Positions 14,120 to 21,569 of a stretch of 21,569 nt of DNA are shown piece by piece. Within the stretch, counting starts at the first letter, position 1, and each line of letters starts with the position of its first letter. The notes beneath the pieces were generated by a model that saw only the letters and a list, made by a program, of their open reading frames with translations, ran no database searches and was not told the origin of the DNA. The stretch is from CAYJMQ01 sp964392415 (GTDB lineage: Bacteria; Bdellovibrionota; JACOXK01; 2-02-FULL-40-11). A program made the position numbers and the translations under genes. The stretch is taken from positions 1 through 21,569 of the forward strand of contig CAYMPL010000032.1 of assembly GCA_964392415.1 (NCBI GenBank), written 5' to 3'.

Positions 14120-15508
14120 ATGGATTCAAAGCATCTCACCCGCGAAATATTTCGCATTGCCCTTCCTGCAATAACAGGGTTTCTCTCTATCCTTTTTTTT
14201 GATCTCGCAGACATCTTTTGGATTTCAAAACTGGGAACCGACGCGGTGGCTGGAGTGGCAGCTTCTGGTTTTCTAGAGTTTGCCGTCTATTCGCTGATGG
14301 GATTTACTTCTGTCGGATGCTGTGCGCTTATTGCGCAAGCGCGCGGTGAAAAAGATCAAAAAAAAGCCTATCAGGTTGCGCGCGAAGCGATCCATCTGAC
14401 ATTGGTATTTTCAATCATTTTAACAATTTTTTTGACAGTCACCGGGCCGCATCTTCTTCGCTGGATGGGGCTCAGTGACAGCGCCTTTGATGCCGGGCTC
14501 TCTTATTATCATGTTTTTGCAAAAGGGATCGTTGTTTTTTATTTCTATCAGCTGTTAGGTCAGGTTTTTTATGCGCATGGCGATACCAAAACCGCAGTCT
14601 TGACACTCGCGGCCGCTTTTTTGCTCAATGCGATTTTAGATCCGCTTCTTATTTTTGGCATCTGGATCTTTCCGAAGCTCGGTGTTCAGGGGGCGGCGCT
14701 TGGGACGCTCATCAGTTTGCTGGCAGGCGTGGCGCTTCGTCTCTATCTTCTTCGAAAGAAAAAATATATTGACCGACTAAAGACCTTTACAGAACGTAGT
14801 TCTTACTATTTCAGCGATATTCTTAGAATCGGCGTTCCAACATCAACGGCGCGTTTGATTTGGGCGCTTGTTTATCCTCTGCTGACTTCTCTTGTGACCC
14901 GTTTTGGAATGGCTCCGCTCGCCGGACTTACGATTGCGCATCGCATTGAAGCCTTTGGCTATTTTACAGCCTACGGTTTTTGCGTGGCGATGACCACACT
15001 TGTCGGCCATGCCGTTGGGAAGAGGGATTTTTCGCTTGCCAGAAGCATTGCCTATAGGGGGAGGTGGCTTGTTTCATGCGTCCTTCTTCCACTCACCTGT
15101 ATCTTTGTAATTGCCCCTCATTATCTGGTTCGGCTGGCTTCGGATGATCCCGAGGTTATTCGACAGGGGGTGGCTTACTTACGAAGCGTCGGTCTTCTTG
15201 AAATCTTTTTGGGATGGGAGATGGTCTTTGAAGGGAGTTTTAACGGCATCGGAAATACGAGGCCATATATGTTGATTTCCGTTCCGCTCACATTCGGCAG
15301 GTACCCGCTGGCCTACTTTCTGGTAGAACATTTAGGATTTGGGGTGACGAGCATCTGGTGGTCGATTGCGATTTCAACAACGCTCAAAGGGGTTGCGATG
15401 AGTTTTCTTTTTAGAAGAACGTCCCCCTGTCCGGCCAAAAGAGCTGCCCCGGAGCTTGGTTTGACGCCTCCGGAGATTTCTCTTCATAAGGAGGATGTGG
15501 TCGAATAA
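14120..15508 (+). CDS. MATE-family efflux transporter
   Basis: 462-residue inner-membrane protein with about twelve TM segments in two homologous halves, expected to export drugs or other organic cations using a Na+ or H+ gradient. The family pattern is clear: an N-terminal stretch REIFRIALPAITGFLSILFF with DLADIFWISKLGTDAVAGVA, the repeat-end GDTKTAV and NAILDPLLIFG in the first half, and the matching GIGNTRPYM and PLTFGRYPLAYFL in the second. The start is placed at the ATG at 14120 because the longer frame from a TTG at 14048 begins inside the hairpin behind the protease gene and encodes no conserved sequence. The 3' end overlaps the giant minus-strand gene by 25 bases. The substrate is unknown. 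Confidence 0.92.
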   Translation: MDSKHLTREIFRIALPAITGFLSILFFDLADIFWISKLGTDAVAGVAASGFLEFAVYSLMGFTSVGCCALIAQARGEKDQKKAYQVAREAIHLTLVFSIILTIFLTVTGPHLLRWMGLSDSAFDAGLSYYHVFAKGIVVFYFYQLLGQVFYAHGDTKTAVLTLAAAFLLNAILDPLLIFGIWIFPKLGVQGAALGTLISLLAGVALRLYLLRKKKYIDRLKTFTERSSYYFSDILRIGVPTSTARLIWALVYPLLTSLVTRFGMAPLAGLTIAHRIEAFGYFTAYGFCVAMTTLVGHAVGKRDFSLARSIAYRGRWLVSCVLLPLTCIFVIAPHYLVRLASDDPEVIRQGVAYLRSVGLLEIFLGWEMVFEGSFNGIGNTRPYMLISVPLTFGRYPLAYFLVEHLGFGVTSIWWSIAISTTLKGVAMSFLFRRTSPCPAKRAAPELGLTPPEISLHKEDVVE

Positions 15509-18500
15509 AGAATTTCGTCAAAAAGGTCTTTTGTCAGCAGTTCACCTCGCACCTCAGCTGCTCCCATTTCATCGAGGTACCACTGGTTAGCAATCAGCTT
15601 AAGATATCCCTCTAAAAGCGATTTCCCTTGAGGATCCGTCTGTATGGTTTGAAGGGCGTGGTGGATTAAAGCAATTTCCTGACCATACGTAGAAAGCCTA
15701 TTTCTTGAAAAATGAGCCTGAGATTCTTGTTCCAAGACTTTAACTCTTCTCGTTTTAAAATCTTCTTCCAGATTCATCCTTGGAAGAAGCATCGTCCTGC
15801 CGTTTTTGTATACGAGCATTGTCTCTTGATTAAGGGGTCTTCCCGCTCCTGGACCAAAAGCATTTCTTTCCAAATCTTCTTCCATTCTTTTTAAGAATTT
15901 GTCTCTTCCGCTTTCAAATAATCCATTGTTGGCAAATTCCAAAAGTACCTCCTCATATTCCTTCTCAAGGGCTGCTTTCTCTCTTTCATAAAGGTTAAGA
16001 TCTTCTCTCATCTTCTGTGGGATCAGTTTTTTTTCTTCTGATGAGAGTTGCCCATCTTCATTTCGATCGATTCCCTGAAGGGCAAATTTCATTCTTAAGA
16101 CTGTTGGAGAATAAGGCCCTACCATATCTGAAGGCAATCCCTCGTAATGGGGTGTTCCATCATAAAGAGGTTTGGTAATCTCTGCCGTGATGATCTGAGT
16201 TCCAAGATTATCTGCCCCATACCACTGATCTCTAATCCTAAACCTCGGGGCTTTAAGTTCGCTTGTGAAATTATTTCTTGAAGTAGGTATAGGATGACCG
16301 TAGGTCTCTTCTTCCCCAAATTCATCAATAATAGAAAGTAGATTTAATGTGGCGACTCTTTCCCCGTATTTACGTTCCAGGTCCAGGAATTTAGATTGAT
16401 ACTCTTCCATTGTTTCAATGACTTCTCGATGCAAGAAGATGCGGTATTCATCAAAGGCAAGATGAAGTTGGGAGAATGCTTCTGAGAGCTCTCCAACGGA
16501 AATTTCTTTATTTATAAGGGCTAAGAATTCTTCGCGTTTTTCTAACAGATGCGATTCAACTCGCCTCATGTCAATTTCTGGAAGGATAAGAGAGGTAAAG
16601 AATTTATGAATTAAAAAGGTAAGGCTTCCAAGGGCAATTCGCGCGGGGGGTGGAAGAGGCGCTCTTTGGGAAATCATTATGGTTTTTGCCATCATATCGA
16701 CAAGATAAGAAGCGGTCACAAAGGAGGTTGCTCGAACCCCCGCTTCAGAAAAATTATAAGGATCAAAAAAGACCTCTTTTGCTATTTGGCACGAAAGAGC
16801 AAGGCTGGGATTCTTTTCATATTCTCTCCATAAGGGGTGACTGATGAGCCTTCCAAAATAGGTTGTCACAAATTCAGCCAGAGCGACTCCAGAGGCTCGC
16901 GATAGGATGTTCTGACGATAATCTGGAATTTTTCCTTTTTGAACGAAGGATTGAATCCGAGCCATCCCCTCTGTCCCAGAAGAGGCAAAGGTATGGAAGG
17001 TTAAGTAATTTGTAAAAAATTCGGAATCAGTGAGGTGACTTAAGGCTTGAAACAGGCCATCGATATCCCCTTGGAGCAGATACCAGGCGGCATCGGCAAT
17101 TGCCATCTCAAGCATGAAGCGGGGAATTCCTTTGGCCGCATCCAAAGAAAATCGATCTGCTTTTCTCAAATTTCGTTCAAGGAAAGAGAGGCTTTGTTCA
17201 TATCTGTCATGAGCATTTTGTAAGGCCAAAAGATAAATTTTGGCTTGTTTTTGAAGCTTTTCTTGATCTTCTCTGGATAATTCTCTTTCGAGATGACTAA
17301 AGTTATTGCGAGAAACTTCTTGAACAAGATCTAAATTGACACCGTATGCAATAAAAAGAATTGCTCTCTCATCAAAAACAAGCCTTGCCAGCTGCTCTTC
17401 GGATGCCCGCTCAAGGGGATGGACACTTCGAGATTTTTTTACAGTATTTTCTATTTTCTCTCGTTCTTCATCTGCGAGATCCAATCTCCTTCCGGGATTC
17501 TTTCCCAACTGGAGTCCATGCCTGATCTCTTCATCAACTGCTTCAGCATAGACAAGGGGATTTTCCTTCGTCCCCCTGTTTCTAAAAAAGAGGTTGATTT
17601 CAAATTCAGCCCTCTCTCCACATTCTACAAGCCGAGTGAATCCCTCTGCTTCAGGATGATCCATTAGAAATGAATTTTTATTTGGATCTGTCTCTTCTCC
17701 CCCTATGATGTGAACACATACTTTTCCTCGACCATAGAGAGGCTCTAATTTTTTTAAGATTTTCTCTACAACCTCTTGTTCACTCAGTTTCAACTCAGGG
17801 AGCTCTATCTCTTGCGTCTTTATTTCATATTCCGCTCTTCTTTTTTGTTCTTGTTTGGGTTCCAAATTTAGAGGATCTTCAGCTTCTTTTCTTTCTTCAT
17901 CAAAATCAATAGGAGCACGCCGCGGGCGAGCTGTCGGCTCTGCGAGCGGCGGCTCTGCGAGCGGCGGCTCTGCTTGCTCTTCTTTTACAGCATAAGATTC
18001 GAATAGCGATTGTTCTACAGATGGAACCGCTTGGGGTCGCGTTTCAGCCGTTCTGATTTTCTCTGTCCCGGGATTACTTTCAGACAATGAATTTTCCAAT
18101 GAGTTTAGAGGATTTCTCGGGGGAGGGGGCGGCTTCTCTGTTTCGGCGCTTAAAAAGAGTCCTGAAACAGAATCAACGAGGCTTTCCCAACTATTGAAGA
18201 GACTATCAGTAATTCTCTTTGCAAGAGATGGCTCCTGCACTGCTGTTTGCAAGGCCGCCGCCTCTCTTATTTCCTCTTCTTTGGCTTTCCTTTTTCGCCA
18301 TTCCTCAAGATATTTTTCCGCGTCGATCGGCTGTTGGGTTTTGGGATCGATTGCCGGGCGTAGCCCTTTATATATTTTCTCGTTCATATTCCAGAATACT
18401 TCATAAGCAACGCTGACGGTAGCAAGAGGGTTTGTTTCTTTCGATCTTTCAACGACCATGACACCTCTAATTTTATGAGTCCATCGATCATAATGTAATT

Positions 18501-20691
18501 CTTTTAAAACTGCCCCAGAAAGGACAACCCTTCGTCCCTTTTCGAAAACAGTCATCTCATGCGGCGATTTGGGGTGAGTTACCGCAATTTCCTGGAAAAC
18601 GAGATATGGCAATTTCGTTTGTTCGAAATCACGAAGAATATTTAGGAATCTTTGACTTCTTTTTCCTTCTGGCGGAAGATTTATTTTTTCAAATTCTTCG
18701 GGGGTGTCAATATACCGCAATGCCCGTTCTACAATAGCTTCGTGGGCTTCATAAGTGTCAATGTGATCTGAAAGAGTTAAAAGCTGATTTGCGCGATGAA
18801 TGAAAGTATTTATTTCCTCAATGGCGGGGGCTTTTGAAAAGAAAGGACCGATATTTTTAAAAATGAGATCCAATCTTGCTTTTTTTTCTCCAAGCAGCGA
18901 AGACCCAGAAGATGCCTCATCTATCAACCTGGAAAAAATGTAACCTGATTGGGCTTGGAGCAATGCCAGCTCAACCAATCTGCGAAATGTGTCAGGTAAG
19001 GGGGGATGGAGAGCCAGTTCAAGCACCTGTTCATCTGATGGATTCATTTCAAAGAAACGATCCAGATTTTGAGCAATCAACTTATCCGTCTCTGATATTA
19101 TTTCTGGGGATATTATTTCTGGGGATATTATTTCGGGGAAGAACGTTAGCGTCTGCAGATGGGTTAGCAGTAAAAAATCGTTTGCCGATCTTGCAAGCGC
19201 AAGCCCTCTTTTTGCAAACTGGACTCCCAGGGGGGAGAAGCGAAATTCTCTCCTTAATGTCGCTGCTTCCTCCGCAGTTCCAGCCAACGAAAAAATACGA
19301 TCGAAATTTGTCGATACAAAAGTTTCGAGCGTTTGGCGCTGCTCCTGGTTTTCACCCGTGCGCCTAAATTCATAAACCAGAGCGGCAAATTGAGTCGCCG
19401 TTTTTATAACCGAAAGTCCTCTCTCGAATATTTCCAGGCGGGTTTCGGAGTGAAAAACAGCATGGGAAAGAATGGCAATATCAGAAGGAGAGGGACGCAG
19501 AGCAAAGAACTTATCAAGATTTCGCCTGACCAAATCGTCTGATCTCTGTTTTAATTTCGGGTTGTGATCGTAAGATTTTATGGCGGTAGAATGAATATGC
19601 GCCAAGGCAAGATAATGATCGGTCTCATCCCCCGCGATAAGATAACCTCTTTCCCTCATCGCCATATCAATCTCTGCATTCGAAACAGACTGACGTATCA
19701 ACCCAATATCGGAAAGGAGGGGATTCATAGACAAGAAGTGTTCTGAACTTTTTGAAATGATTTCCGCTTTGTCAGGCGGGGATGCAGCCCTCTCGAGAAA
19801 AGTGAAATACTCATCCACGGTTCGTGTCAACATAATCCCTCTTATGGCAAAGGCATGTTGTGTTAACGAAGAGAAACGACAGGTTCTTTCAAGTCTTAAA
19901 ATGTCGTCAAAAGAGGGATGGCGTAAAGAGAATGTGTCAAGGCTCTTTAAAATGACCTTTTCATACGCTTGCTCAAACCGTTTGCTGAACGAACTGACTT
20001 TTAATTCGATTAATTTGAAATAATCTTCAACGCTTTTTACAAAGGGGAGGCCTCTTTTTATAAGTTCGGTATGAATAGGGCGTGTTTTTTTTTGAACTAT
20101 CATAAAAAAGGGCATCGTTCTGTTTAAGACAAGTTCAGCCGAAACCTGGTTTCGAAGCTGCAGAATATCGTCAACAGATGGATTTGTTTCAAAAAAAACA
20201 GCCATCGATTCATAAACAAACAAATCAATACCCTGTTGATATGCATTGCTTGCCGGATTCATCGTCTTTTGAGCCAATGTAAGAAAATCTTTTGGCGTTT
20301 TAACGAGAGGAAGCCCCATTTTTAAAAGTCTCAGATGAATAGGAGCGGATTTATAATAAATTATTTGGGGGGAAACAGATCGGGAGGGTGAGAGGGTCGT
20401 CGTAAGATCGAATGCCCTTCTTCTTACGATTTCTTGCTCCAAATTTTTGATATCTTCAATAGAAGGATTGGTTTTCGAATATTCACCGATCGTTTCAGTG
20501 ATAACATCCAGACACTCTTCCCCCTCATACTGCGTGTCCCAAAGATGTTGCAAATATCGATTGGGCAAATAGTCCCCATTGTTTTCATCGTCGCTTTCTC
20601 CCCAGGCCAGATTTGGCGCAAAGGGCATCATGAGAGCCGCAACCGGAAGAATCAGAAAAGTTAAAAATTTTTGAGAATTAAAAAGCATCAT
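15484..20691 (-). CDS. Giant exported helical-repeat protein with C-terminal EF-hand, function unknown
   Basis: About 1,735 residues (1,746 from the upstream ATG at 20724). The start at 20691 is preferred because it begins a clean signal peptide (FLTFLILPVAALMMPFAPNLAWG) just downstream of a promoter. In the 20724 numbering, residues about 70-680 carry roughly eight degenerate helical repeats, each with an F-x-x-x-NPSxxDIxxL segment and an RGLPLVKTxxDF segment, spaced about 65-95 residues apart. A lysine/glutamate segment follows, then a Pro/Glu/Ser-rich, probably disordered linker (about 860-960). The C-terminal 780 residues are largely helical and unrecognised, with a hydrophobic stretch (ARIALGSLTFLIHKFF, 1361-1376) and a canonical EF-hand loop DRNEDGQLSSEE (1553-1564). 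The protein is probably periplasmic or surface-located and may use calcium. No enzyme motif was recognised; a structural, binding or adhesion role is only a guess. Confidence 0.85.
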   Translation of the reverse strand: MMLFNSQKFLTFLILPVAALMMPFAPNLAWGESDDENNGDYLPNRYLQHLWDTQYEGEECLDVITETIGEYSKTNPSIEDIKNLEQEIVRRRAFDLTTTLSPSRSVSPQIIYYKSAPIHLRLLKMGLPLVKTPKDFLTLAQKTMNPASNAYQQGIDLFVYESMAVFFETNPSVDDILQLRNQVSAELVLNRTMPFFMIVQKKTRPIHTELIKRGLPFVKSVEDYFKLIELKVSSFSKRFEQAYEKVILKSLDTFSLRHPSFDDILRLERTCRFSSLTQHAFAIRGIMLTRTVDEYFTFLERAASPPDKAEIISKSSEHFLSMNPLLSDIGLIRQSVSNAEIDMAMRERGYLIAGDETDHYLALAHIHSTAIKSYDHNPKLKQRSDDLVRRNLDKFFALRPSPSDIAILSHAVFHSETRLEIFERGLSVIKTATQFAALVYEFRRTGENQEQRQTLETFVSTNFDRIFSLAGTAEEAATLRREFRFSPLGVQFAKRGLALARSANDFLLLTHLQTLTFFPEIISPEIISPEIISETDKLIAQNLDRFFEMNPSDEQVLELALHPPLPDTFRRLVELALLQAQSGYIFSRLIDEASSGSSLLGEKKARLDLIFKNIGPFFSKAPAIEEINTFIHRANQLLTLSDHIDTYEAHEAIVERALRYIDTPEEFEKINLPPEGKRSQRFLNILRDFEQTKLPYLVFQEIAVTHPKSPHEMTVFEKGRRVVLSGAVLKELHYDRWTHKIRGVMVVERSKETNPLATVSVAYEVFWNMNEKIYKGLRPAIDPKTQQPIDAEKYLEEWRKRKAKEEEIREAAALQTAVQEPSLAKRITDSLFNSWESLVDSVSGLFLSAETEKPPPPPRNPLNSLENSLSESNPGTEKIRTAETRPQAVPSVEQSLFESYAVKEEQAEPPLAEPPLAEPTARPRRAPIDFDEERKEAEDPLNLEPKQEQKRRAEYEIKTQEIELPELKLSEQEVVEKILKKLEPLYGRGKVCVHIIGGEETDPNKNSFLMDHPEAEGFTRLVECGERAEFEINLFFRNRGTKENPLVYAEAVDEEIRHGLQLGKNPGRRLDLADEEREKIENTVKKSRSVHPLERASEEQLARLVFDERAILFIAYGVNLDLVQEVSRNNFSHLERELSREDQEKLQKQAKIYLLALQNAHDRYEQSLSFLERNLRKADRFSLDAAKGIPRFMLEMAIADAAWYLLQGDIDGLFQALSHLTDSEFFTNYLTFHTFASSGTEGMARIQSFVQKGKIPDYRQNILSRASGVALAEFVTTYFGRLISHPLWREYEKNPSLALSCQIAKEVFFDPYNFSEAGVRATSFVTASYLVDMMAKTIMISQRAPLPPPARIALGSLTFLIHKFFTSLILPEIDMRRVESHLLEKREEFLALINKEISVGELSEAFSQLHLAFDEYRIFLHREVIETMEEYQSKFLDLERKYGERVATLNLLSIIDEFGEEETYGHPIPTSRNNFTSELKAPRFRIRDQWYGADNLGTQIITAEITKPLYDGTPHYEGLPSDMVGPYSPTVLRMKFALQGIDRNEDGQLSSEEKKLIPQKMREDLNLYEREKAALEKEYEEVLLEFANNGLFESGRDKFLKRMEEDLERNAFGPGAGRPLNQETMLVYKNGRTMLLPRMNLEEDFKTRRVKVLEQESQAHFSRNRLSTYGQEIALIHHALQTIQTDPQGKSLLEGYLKLIANQWYLDEMGAAEVRGELLTKDLFDEILYSTTSSL
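17936..17974 (-). repeat. 15-bp tandem repeat in the proline-rich linker
   Basis: Two exact 15-base units (17936-17950, 17951-17965) and part of a third encode the repeated AEPPL in the linker of the giant protein. Confidence 0.8.
19094..19138 (-). repeat. 15-bp tandem repeat, three copies, encoding PEIIS
   Basis: Units at 19094-19108, 19109-19123 and 19124-19138 are identical except for one base in the last. They insert a threefold EIISP stretch into one helical repeat of the giant protein. The frame is preserved because the unit is five codons. Confidence 0.9.
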
Positions 20692-20715
20692 CTTACCAAT
20701 CTTTAGACATGGGCG

Positions 20716-20744
20716 CATATACAACAGAACTGAATAAATTCCAA
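20716..20744 (-). promoter_or_regulatory. Predicted sigma-70-type promoter of the giant protein gene
   Basis: On the minus strand TTGGAA (20739-20744) and TATATG (20716-20721) are separated by 17 bases. Transcription would start near 20709, about 18 bases before the preferred ATG at 20691, which supports that start over the one at 20724. Confidence 0.5.
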
Positions 20745-20848
20745 GCAGTGTCTAAAAAAAGATGATTTTTGGACGACGAGTGAATGTGCGATGAAGGAAA
20801 AAACCGAATGATTTCAAATAAATGTCTGGCTTATGGCTAGGGAGGTCT

Positions 20849-20866
20849 TTGGCACGTCTTTTGCTG
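20849..20866 (+). promoter_or_regulatory. Sigma-54 promoter of the divergent exported-protein gene
   Basis: TTGGCACG followed by TTGCT matches the -24/-12 consensus TGGCACG-N4-TTGCW, with the GG (20851-20852) and GC (20863-20864) dinucleotides at the required spacing. Transcription would start near 20876. Genes with such promoters need an activator ATPase bound upstream; the 100 bases upstream contain no site I could name. Confidence 0.8.
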
Positions 20867-20913
20867 GATTTCGGTTTTAGATGAGTGCGCCAAATCAGAG
20901 ACGGATCAGAAAA

Positions 20914-21569
20914 ATGACATATCTGGGATCGTTTTTTCTTCTTTTTTTGTCATCCCTTGTCTCCTTTGCCTTGCCGCCCGAAGGGTCGCAACCCGCAGGG
21001 TCCTCGTTTGATCCAAATGCTATTCGAAAATATCTTGAAGTGCTTTTAGACGACCCGACGCTTGAATTCTGCTACGAAAAAATCTTTAGTCTTTCAGAAA
21101 AACCAGCAGAAATTGTTGCATTTGTATCACAAGAACTGGAAGAGCGAATCCAAACCGATCCGGATCGCGCTTATGAATGTCAGATACTTAAAACCTATTT
21201 TCTTTTTCGTCATGAAAAAGAAAGTCTTGCAGACGGCAGTCCTGCGGACGGCGGTATCTCACAAACGATGATCGATCAGCTAAAGGCGCTTCCCCTGCTT
21301 TCTCAAGACAAAGAAACAAAAAAAGCGGACGAACGTCGCAGATCAGCATATAACGATCTTCTCATGAAAATGCAGCTCTTTCTCTGGGAGAGAGATCCCG
21401 TTTCCCGGGAAAAGCTGATGGCCTATTATTGGGAAACGGTTTTGTCGAACTGGCAAGATTATCTTGAACCGGAAAGAGACAATCAACTCCTAATGAAGGC
21501 TATTTTGGCGTTCTATTTTGAAGAATCGAAAGAGGGGATAGAAGCCCGAAAAATCTTTAAGAGCCTGCT
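20914..21569 (+). CDS. Exported protein of unknown function, 3' truncated by window edge
   Basis: This open frame runs without a stop from the ATG at 20881 (229 codons) or the ATG at 20914 (218 codons) to the window end. The ATG at 20914 is preferred: the sigma-54 transcription start near 20876 would leave only five leader bases before 20881, whereas 20914 has a GGATC nine bases upstream and starts a compact signal peptide (MTYLGSFFLLFLSSLVSFA). The mature part is helical and charged (YLEVLLDDPTLEFCYEKIF, FVSQELEERIQTDPDRAYEC), with an ADGSPADGG microrepeat. I recognise no family. Its codon use resembles the neighbouring genes. It is divergently paired with the giant repeat protein across a 222-base control region, so the two may share a cell-envelope role, but that is inference. 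Confidence 0.8.
   Translation, partial: MTYLGSFFLLFLSSLVSFALPPEGSQPAGSSFDPNAIRKYLEVLLDDPTLEFCYEKIFSLSEKPAEIVAFVSQELEERIQTDPDRAYECQILKTYFLFRHEKESLADGSPADGGISQTMIDQLKALPLLSQDKETKKADERRRSAYNDLLMKMQLFLWERDPVSREKLMAYYWETVLSNWQDYLEPERDNQLLMKAILAFYFEESKEGIEARKIFKSL

Noticed and set aside
17515..17550. EEIRHGLQ motif in the giant protein as a possible zinc-protease site
   Set aside because: It lacks the HExxH order of zincins, and no third metal ligand could be identified.
1..21569. CRISPR arrays, rRNA, transposases or phage genes
   Set aside because: I looked for regularly spaced repeats and recognisable gene products on both strands and found none; the only tandem repeats are the short in-frame ones in the giant gene.

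Overview
The window looks like a scaffold from an uncultivated Gram-negative bacterium, most likely of the broad deltaproteobacterial type (Myxococcota/Bdellovibrionota and relatives). The clues are several exported or periplasmic proteins, an HNH endonuclease tail of a kind common in those groups, a textbook sigma-54 promoter, and dispersed 'GTCATTCC/GTCATCCTGA' mini-repeats. This placement is inference; there is no rRNA or other phylogenetic marker here. A 100-N gap flanked by an exact 55-bp duplication shows the sequence is assembled from contigs that probably overlap rather than lie apart.

Layout. (1) 1-464: 3' end of an HNH endonuclease gene. (2) 551-1993: exported HEAT-repeat protein, followed by the artefactual gap. 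(3) 5761-2167 (minus): oligopeptide-type ABC importer operon of a binding protein and two permeases, translationally coupled and without ATPase genes. (4) 5847-6764: HigB/HigA-type toxin-antitoxin pair bracketed by 44-bp inverted repeats with a palindromic core. (5) 6898-7545: membrane-anchored cyclophilin. (6) 10976-7563 (minus): tightly overlapping four-gene operon of aldo/keto reductase, nicotinamidase, nicotinate phosphoribosyltransferase and short-chain dehydrogenase, which couples NAD salvage to two NAD(P)-dependent oxidoreductases. (7) 11053-12510: thioredoxin-like/NHL-repeat protein of the NHLRC2 type. (8) 12525-12680: large multi-tier palindrome ending in a T-run. (9) 12769-14043: secreted subtilisin-like protease. 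(10) 14120-15508: MATE-family efflux pump. (11) 20691-15484 (minus): very large exported protein of about 1,735 residues with an N-terminal array of about eight degenerate helical repeats, a proline/glutamate-rich linker and a C-terminal EF-hand. (12) 20914 to the end: a divergent exported protein behind a near-perfect sigma-54 promoter, cut off by the window end and open throughout.

Most named functions are housekeeping or transport. The least explained parts are the giant repeat protein with its sigma-54-driven divergent neighbour, the inverted-repeat-bounded toxin-antitoxin cassette, and the nested palindrome before the protease. No rRNA, tRNA, CRISPR array, transposase or phage structural gene was recognised.
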